Shown here: piece by piece, positions 59,883 through 64,000 of the stretch | How positions within the stretch are numbered: the first letter of the stretch is position 1 | Layout: each line of letters starts with the position of its first letter | The notes under the pieces: generated by a model | What the model was told of the DNA's origin: nothing | Seen by the model: only the letters and a program-made list of their open reading frames with translations | Databases searched by the model: none | Source of the DNA: Desulfobotulus pelophilus | Lineage (GTDB): Bacteria; Desulfobacterota; Desulfobacteria; Desulfobacterales; ASO4-4 | DNA length: 64,000 nt | NCBI RefSeq assembly: GCF_026155325.1 | Contig: NZ_JAPFPW010000005.1 | Location: 62,001 to 126,000, forward strand | Direction of reading: 5' to 3' | Translations under genes and position numbers: made by a program

Positions 59883-59916
59883 CGTCATTTCATGGTTCGG
59901 CATTGGCTGGAGAATG

Positions 59917-60534
59917 TCAGAGTTCGTTGAGGAAAATATCCGTTTCTTCGGGTTCTTCAATGCAGAGATAGTCTCTGGTCTGTTTCTGGCTGCTGTGGTT
60001 AAAAATTTTAGTAAGCCTTGAAACTTCAACGCCGAAGCTGTGATTCTGATGGAAACCCCAGGTTTTTCTCAGGGTGTGGGAGCCGAAATTGCCCACAAGG
60101 CCGATGCTTTTACACCATTTAGTGATGAGCCGGTGCAGGGATGGCACCACGAGGTTGCCTCGCTGAGATTTGAAGAGAAAATCATCGTCCCCGTAGGTGT
60201 CCGTCTCCAGCAGGGCCTGGATGGCCAGAACGGAAATGCGGTTGACGGGAATGGTTTTGGCCCGTTCGGTCCTGTCGTCACCAATGGTGACCAGGCCGCC
60301 GGGGGTGAGGTTTCTTACCTGATGGACTTTGAGGTGCAGAAGTTCGTTGGGCATGAGGGGAGTGTTGATTCCCAGAGTAAAGAGGGCGGCATTGCGGGGG
60401 TTGTCTTTGATGAGAATTTTGATGGCTTTGATGTCCCGGAGACGCCGGATGGGTTCTACTTTTGCCTGTTGCGCCGCATCCGGCTCCTGCAGGTTATCGG
60501 AGGGTTCATTGTCACCTGTGTCCTGGGTTTGCAT
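59917..60534 (-). CDS. Tyrosine recombinase-like protein lacking the first catalytic arginine
   Basis: A 205-residue single catalytic domain of the phage integrase fold, without an N-terminal arm- or core-binding domain. The order RRLRDIKAIKILIKDNPRNA, LHLKVHQVRNL, SHTLRKTWGF and NHSSQKQTRDYL follows the short recombinases common in sulfate and metal reducers. His153, Arg156, His180 and Tyr189 are present. In relatives the second helix reads GLRxxELL; here it is PLMPNELL, so the first catalytic Arg is Met61. The protein is therefore probably inactive in strand exchange and may act as a DNA-binding regulator. It has its own terminator. Confidence 0.85.
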   Translation of the reverse strand: MQTQDTGDNEPSDNLQEPDAAQQAKVEPIRRLRDIKAIKILIKDNPRNAALFTLGINTPLMPNELLHLKVHQVRNLTPGGLVTIGDDRTERAKTIPVNRISVLAIQALLETDTYGDDDFLFKSQRGNLVVPSLHRLITKWCKSIGLVGNFGSHTLRKTWGFHQNHSFGVEVSRLTKIFNHSSQKQTRDYLCIEEPEETDIFLNEL

Positions 60535-60597
60535 ACGGAACCTCCCTGTCTCAAAGGGTTAAGTTTTGTATGATAATGACCAAAACAATACCAGTTT

Positions 60598-61386
60598 TCA
60601 AGGTTTTTTTTCCCTTGTTTCCAAAAAAAGTTCCGGAACCTCCATCCATTGGTTTTTAAAATCTTCTGCCATGTCTCCATAGCCTCCTGATGCCACAAAA
60701 TCATCAAATAGCTGGCCTATGGCCCGGACAAGATCCATGTCGCTTTTTTTTCCCGTTACAAGGTAGTAGTCCCTGTCGAGCTGGGGGAAACGGTGAACGG
60801 GTGTGAGGTCTTTTGCCTCATGGCCCAGTTCACGGGCCAGCTGCATACCTGTGATCATGTTTCCGGCCCAGATGTCTATCCGGCCTGCCATCAGTTTGCG
60901 CATATTCTGGCGGTAGCTGGATGTTCTCTGGATGCTCAGTCCGAGGCTTTCTTCCCGTGCGGAGAGATACTGATCCACCACATCCTCAATCACCGTACCT
61001 ATCTGGTAGGCGGCCAGATCCTTTTCATCTTTTATGTGGATGTCTTCTCTGGCAGCAAGACGGAGCATTCCTTCCAGGGTGGGACCAACGGGCCCCAACC
61101 AGTGAAAAAGGTTTTCCCTTTCCGGAGTGCGTGCCACACAGAATTCAAAAATGTTTTTTTCGTCCCGGGTGGTGACATAGGCGCGGGCAAAGGGAAAAAG
61201 GTATACCCTGTAGGTATGGTGGCTTTCCTCCAGCACCCTGTGTACCACATCCATGCAGATGCCGTGGATGTTTCCCTGATGCTCATAGCTGTAGGGGGGA
61301 AAATCATCGGTCAGCATGGTCAGGGCATGGGCTTTGTGAACAAGCAGGAAAAGGAAGAGGCCGATGGAAAAAAGACGGAATGACAT
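60598..61386 (-). CDS. Periplasmic solute-binding protein (SBP_bac_3 family)
   Basis: A 262-residue binding protein with signal peptide (LFSIGLFLFLLVHKAHA) and the type II fold pattern LTMLTDDFPPYSYEHQGNIHG at the start of the mature protein (quoted in part). The region MRKLMAGRIDIWAGN and VTGKKSDMDLVRAI are typical of amino-acid-type binders. No ABC permease or kinase adjoins it, so it may be an orphan sensor-type receptor. The ATG at 61386 follows AAGGAG; an open frame upstream is not used. Confidence 0.87.
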   Translation of the reverse strand: MSFRLFSIGLFLFLLVHKAHALTMLTDDFPPYSYEHQGNIHGICMDVVHRVLEESHHTYRVYLFPFARAYVTTRDEKNIFEFCVARTPERENLFHWLGPVGPTLEGMLRLAAREDIHIKDEKDLAAYQIGTVIEDVVDQYLSAREESLGLSIQRTSSYRQNMRKLMAGRIDIWAGNMITGMQLARELGHEAKDLTPVHRFPQLDRDYYLVTGKKSDMDLVRAIGQLFDDFVASGGYGDMAEDFKNQWMEVPELFLETREKKP

Positions 61387-61420
61387 CCTGGATTCTCCTT
61401 GCCTGTAATAAGGACGGGTT

Positions 61421-62467
61421 TTACCGGCCATTCGGCAGGGGTCGCCCTGGTGTGTCAAAGTGGTTGATATACACCAGGACACTGCCGCCGGGTTCCCTGC
61501 TATCATTTCCCCATTGCCAGGAAAGAATAAGGCCGGTTTTGGCCATTTCCCGAATTTTTTGATCTACGATATCCGGAAGAACCGCCGGCCCTTGGGAATT
61601 GCGTCCCCGGCCGGTAATGATACGGACGGTGAACAGGCCATCTTCTTTGGCCTGTTGCAGAAAAATTTCCGTTTTCAGGTGGGCCTGAATACCGGAAAAG
61701 CCATGGAGGTCCAGGTTTTTCTGGGGGGCGGGGTAACGGCGCAGCCGTTCTTTGAGGCTGATGCCCGGGCCTTGGGAAACCCCTGTTTTTTTTTCTTTTA
61801 AAAGTCGTTCCGTACCTTTATCGCCCAGACTGTTGCGCAACTGGACGGAAAAATCAAGGGGTTCCGACTTTCTGGCGGCCGCTCCCGTAGCTGGAACGGA
61901 CATACTCTCTGTCGCTTTTCCCCCATATTTCGTTTCTTCCCGAAAAACCATAGTGAAATCGGTTTGATTCCGTAAAAGGGGAATACCGTTTTTATCTTTC
62001 AGCAGTGGTTTCTGTTTTTTTCCCGCTGGAGAAGGCTGTTGTCTCCGGGCATGGGAAGGCAGTTTGTGATTTGATTCGTCCCCATTTCCTCTGGGAGACA
62101 GCATGGCCCTGAAAAGATCCTTTTCTCCGTCCAGCAGGGGAAGACCGGAGCGCGTGGTAGTGCGACGGGTTTTTTTAGGGGCTGGTGCGGATGTCTCCCT
62201 TTTCGGAGATGGGGTCCGAGTGATTTTTTCGGGGGGAGAGGCGGGTTCATCGGTAAAAAAAGCTTCTGCGGCCTTATCCAGTCTGGGAATATTGTTTTTG
62301 TGGCGGGTGAGCACGGATTGGGTAGCCGGAGGTTTTTCATGAAAAGCGGCTGCAGCAGAGGGGGGCTTTTCTCCGGAACAGTCCGGATTGGGAGATGGCG
62401 TGGCAGGCACCTCTGGCTGTGGAGATTTTTTCCGAAATAATTGCTGAAGTCCTTCGAATACACTCAT
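61421..62467 (-). CDS. Smr-domain protein with disordered N terminus
   Basis: A 348-residue protein. About 260 N-terminal residues are charged, Pro/Lys-rich and probably unstructured. The last 80 residues form a Smr domain: LDLHGFSGIQAHLKTEIFL, then IITGRGRNSQGPAVLPDIV, the catalytic-site pattern of MutS2-associated endonuclease domains (LDLHG; G-K/R-G). These domains cut nucleic acid or act at collided ribosomes. The ATG at 62467 lies directly after the ftsK stop, so it is coupled to ftsK. Confidence 0.83.
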   Translation of the reverse strand: MSVFEGLQQLFRKKSPQPEVPATPSPNPDCSGEKPPSAAAAFHEKPPATQSVLTRHKNNIPRLDKAAEAFFTDEPASPPEKITRTPSPKRETSAPAPKKTRRTTTRSGLPLLDGEKDLFRAMLSPRGNGDESNHKLPSHARRQQPSPAGKKQKPLLKDKNGIPLLRNQTDFTMVFREETKYGGKATESMSVPATGAAARKSEPLDFSVQLRNSLGDKGTERLLKEKKTGVSQGPGISLKERLRRYPAPQKNLDLHGFSGIQAHLKTEIFLQQAKEDGLFTVRIITGRGRNSQGPAVLPDIVDQKIREMAKTGLILSWQWGNDSREPGGSVLVYINHFDTPGRPLPNGR

Positions 62468-62468
62468 A

Positions 62469-64000
62469 TCAGGCAAAGTTTCCGTTGGTATCATCCGGTT
62501 CGGGCAGAAGAATTTCTCTGGGCCTGGCCCCGTCTGCCGGACCGACAATGTTTTCTTTTTCCATGGTCTCAATGATCCGTGCGGCCCGGTTGTAGCCGAT
62601 ACGAAGGTGCCTCTGCACGGATGATATGGAGGCCTGACGGGTGCGCAGTACCAGGTCGACGGCCTCGTCATAGCGGTCATCGTATTCCGTTTCGCCGTTT
62701 TCGGTGGATTCCGCATGGGCGGTTTCCGTGACGTCCGGCAGATATTCGGGAGCTTTTTGAGATTTGATGAATTCTGTTATACGGAAAAGTTCTTCTTCGG
62801 CCACAAAGGCTCCGTGGATGCGCTGGATGCGGGAGGTTCCAGGAGGAACAAAAAGCATGTCACCATTACCCAGCAGGCTTTCCGCACCCATACTGTCAAT
62901 GATGGTTCGCGAATCAATTCTGGATGAAACCTGAAAGGATATGCGGGTGGGGAAGTTCGCCTTGATCACACCGGTGAGCACATCCACCGACGGCCGCTGT
63001 GTGGCAAGGATCAGGTGAATGCCTGCGGCTCTGGCCATCTGCGCAAGACGGGCAAGGGCTACTTCCACATCCCGGGATGCCACCATCATGAGGTCTGCCA
63101 GTTCATCAATAATGATTACGATAAAGGGCAGGGGGGCGTCCAGGCCCGTGGCTCTCATTTTTTTATTGAATCCGGTGATGTTGCGAGTCTGATGGTCTGC
63201 CAGCAGTCCGTATCGCCGCTCCATTTCCCTTACAGCCCAGTACAGGGCGTTGGTGGCCAGTTTCATGTCCGTTACCACCGGAGAAATGAGGTGAGGAATG
63301 TCGTTGTAAAAAGAAAGTTCAATTCGTTTGGGGTCAATCATCAGCAGCTTCACTTCGTCGGGTCTGGCCTTGTAGAGAAGGCTGGTGATCATGCTGTTGA
63401 GTCCAACGCTTTTGCCTGTTCCCGTGGCCCCGGCGATGAGGAGGTGGGGCATCTGATCCATGGGTGCCACCACAGGACGACCTTCGATATCTTTTCCCAG
63501 GCAGAGGGTCAGTTTGGAGGGATGCTGGAGGAAAGCGGGTGATTCAATGACTTCCCGAAGCCTTACCATCTCTCTGTCCTGGTTGGGGATTTCAATGCCG
63601 ATAACATCTTTTCCGGGGATGGGTGCCACTATACGGATGCTGAGAGCGGAGAGCGCAAGGGCGAGATCGTCGGAAAGATTGACAATTTTGCTGATTTTGA
63701 TGCCCGGTGCAGGTCTGTATTCAAAGGTGGTGATAACAGGGCCGGGCACAATGCGGACCACCTCCCCCCGTATGCCGAAATCTCCCAGTTTGCTTTCCAG
63801 AATTTCAGCCTTTGTCTGCAGGGAGGCGCTGTCCTGAGTGGGCGGAGCCGGGTCTTTCGGGGTAAGGAATCCCGGATCCGGCATCTGCCAGTCCGCCTGG
63901 GGCTCCGGCCGTGCTGTGGGAGTCGTTTTCTCCCACAGAGGTACTGGGACGGATGGAGTGGAAACGGAAGCTTTTTTCTGTTCAGGCGGCAAAGACGGAG
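62469..64000 (-). CDS. ftsK: DNA translocase FtsK/SpoIIIE (3' part; runs off the window)
   Basis: The visible 510 residues are the C-terminal part of FtsK. Walker [15 protein letters not shown], Walker [27 protein letters not shown] and the gamma winged-helix domain ([33 protein letters not shown]) are all present. FtsK pumps the chromosome termini through the division septum and activates XerCD at dif. The reading frame remains open at the right edge, so the membrane domain lies beyond. The gamma domain recognises KOPS polar sequences. Confidence 0.95.
   Translation of the reverse strand, partial: PSLPPEQKKASVSTPSVPVPLWEKTTPTARPEPQADWQMPDPGFLTPKDPAPPTQDSASLQTKAEILESKLGDFGIRGEVVRIVPGPVITTFEYRPAPGIKISKIVNLSDDLALALSALSIRIVAPIPGKDVIGIEIPNQDREMVRLREVIESPAFLQHPSKLTLCLGKDIEGRPVVAPMDQMPHLLIAGATGTGKSVGLNSMITSLLYKARPDEVKLLMIDPKRIELSFYNDIPHLISPVVTDMKLATNALYWAVREMERRYGLLADHQTRNITGFNKKMRATGLDAPLPFIVIIIDELADLMMVASRDVEVALARLAQMARAAGIHLILATQRPSVDVLTGVIKANFPTRISFQVSSRIDSRTIIDSMGAESLLGNGDMLFVPPGTSRIQRIHGAFVAEEELFRITEFIKSQKAPEYLPDVTETAHAESTENGETEYDDRYDEAVDLVLRTRQASISSVQRHLRIGYNRAARIIETMEKENIVGPADGARPREILLPEPDDTNGNFA

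Larger units (their letters stand above)
59180..59916. other. 737-bp region between tRNA-Gly and the recombinase gene
   Basis: Apart from three terminators (listed separately) it holds a broken 44-codon frame on the minus strand at 59658-59792. A plus-strand ORF at 59379-59600 shows no family pattern and was not accepted. The gene-poor stretch next to a tRNA and a tyrosine recombinase has the look of a scar from an integrated element, but no repeated attachment core was seen by eye. Confidence 0.45.

Overview
The window is a 64 kb piece of a Gram-negative bacterial chromosome with moderately high GC. It carries outer-membrane phospholipase A, OmpA-type proteins, motAB, a feoAB pair and a TIGR03545/TIGR03546 pair. 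Together with a short tyrosine recombinase of a type common in sulfate reducers, this content points to a Desulfobacterota (Desulfobacterales-like) organism. That placement is inferred from gene content; no rRNA gene is present to confirm it.

Layout, left to right. 0-7.2 kb: a VOC protein, an orphan Wadjet JetD-like protein, then a tight plus-strand cluster (methylthioadenosine-type phosphorylase, radical SAM protein, TVP38 membrane protein, mercuric-reductase-like flavoprotein, fused sugar-nucleotide/glycosyltransferase). That set resembles arsenosugar-biosynthesis neighbourhoods, but no ArsM or typical ArsS is present. 7.2-12.8 kb: an accessory, partly AT-rich island with a ParE/RHH toxin-antitoxin pair, a gene remnant, an HNH endonuclease, an AAA_14/DUF4143 ATPase, a relic of an IS200/IS605 right end (omegaRNA-like), and an OLD-like ATPase followed by a DUF4276 gene with a one-base frameshift. 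12.9-18.5 kb: a DHA2 efflux pump and a phosphonate/iron-type ABC importer. 18.6-24.3 kb, minus strand: a four-gene ABC/DUF4857 unit and feoAB, probably all metal related.

24.9-36.3 kb: TIGR03546/TIGR03545, a flavin dehydrogenase, a YkgJ Cys-cluster protein, an RlmI-like methyltransferase, purB, an OmpA protein, a degraded TOPRIM-like protein and an RNase II/R-family exonuclease. 36.8-41.7 kb: motA-motB-PilZ, a small membrane protein, OMPLA, a HAD phosphatase and a methyltransferase. 41.7-42.05 kb: no plausible gene, but a dense series of hairpins ending in a near-ideal intrinsic terminator; this is the best candidate here for an undescribed structured RNA. 42.2-47.5 kb, minus strand: a partner-switching signalling set (SpoIIE phosphatase, RsbW-like kinase, STAS protein, hybrid histidine kinase). 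47.8-49.7 kb: a polytopic chemoreceptor and an NTF2-like protein.

49.7-57.8 kb, minus strand: housekeeping genes (rpsF-rpsR-DUF2232-rplI-dnaB-hflX-suhB) with DUF2804 and CheW upstream. 58-64 kb: CDP-alcohol phosphatidyltransferase, an FmdB zinc ribbon, tRNA-Gly(CCC) with promoter and terminator, a small frameshifted ORF between terminators, a tyrosine recombinase lacking its first catalytic arginine, a periplasmic binding protein, a Smr-domain protein and the 3' part of ftsK, which runs off the right edge.

All functional calls come from reading the sequence and recalling family motifs; no database search was run.
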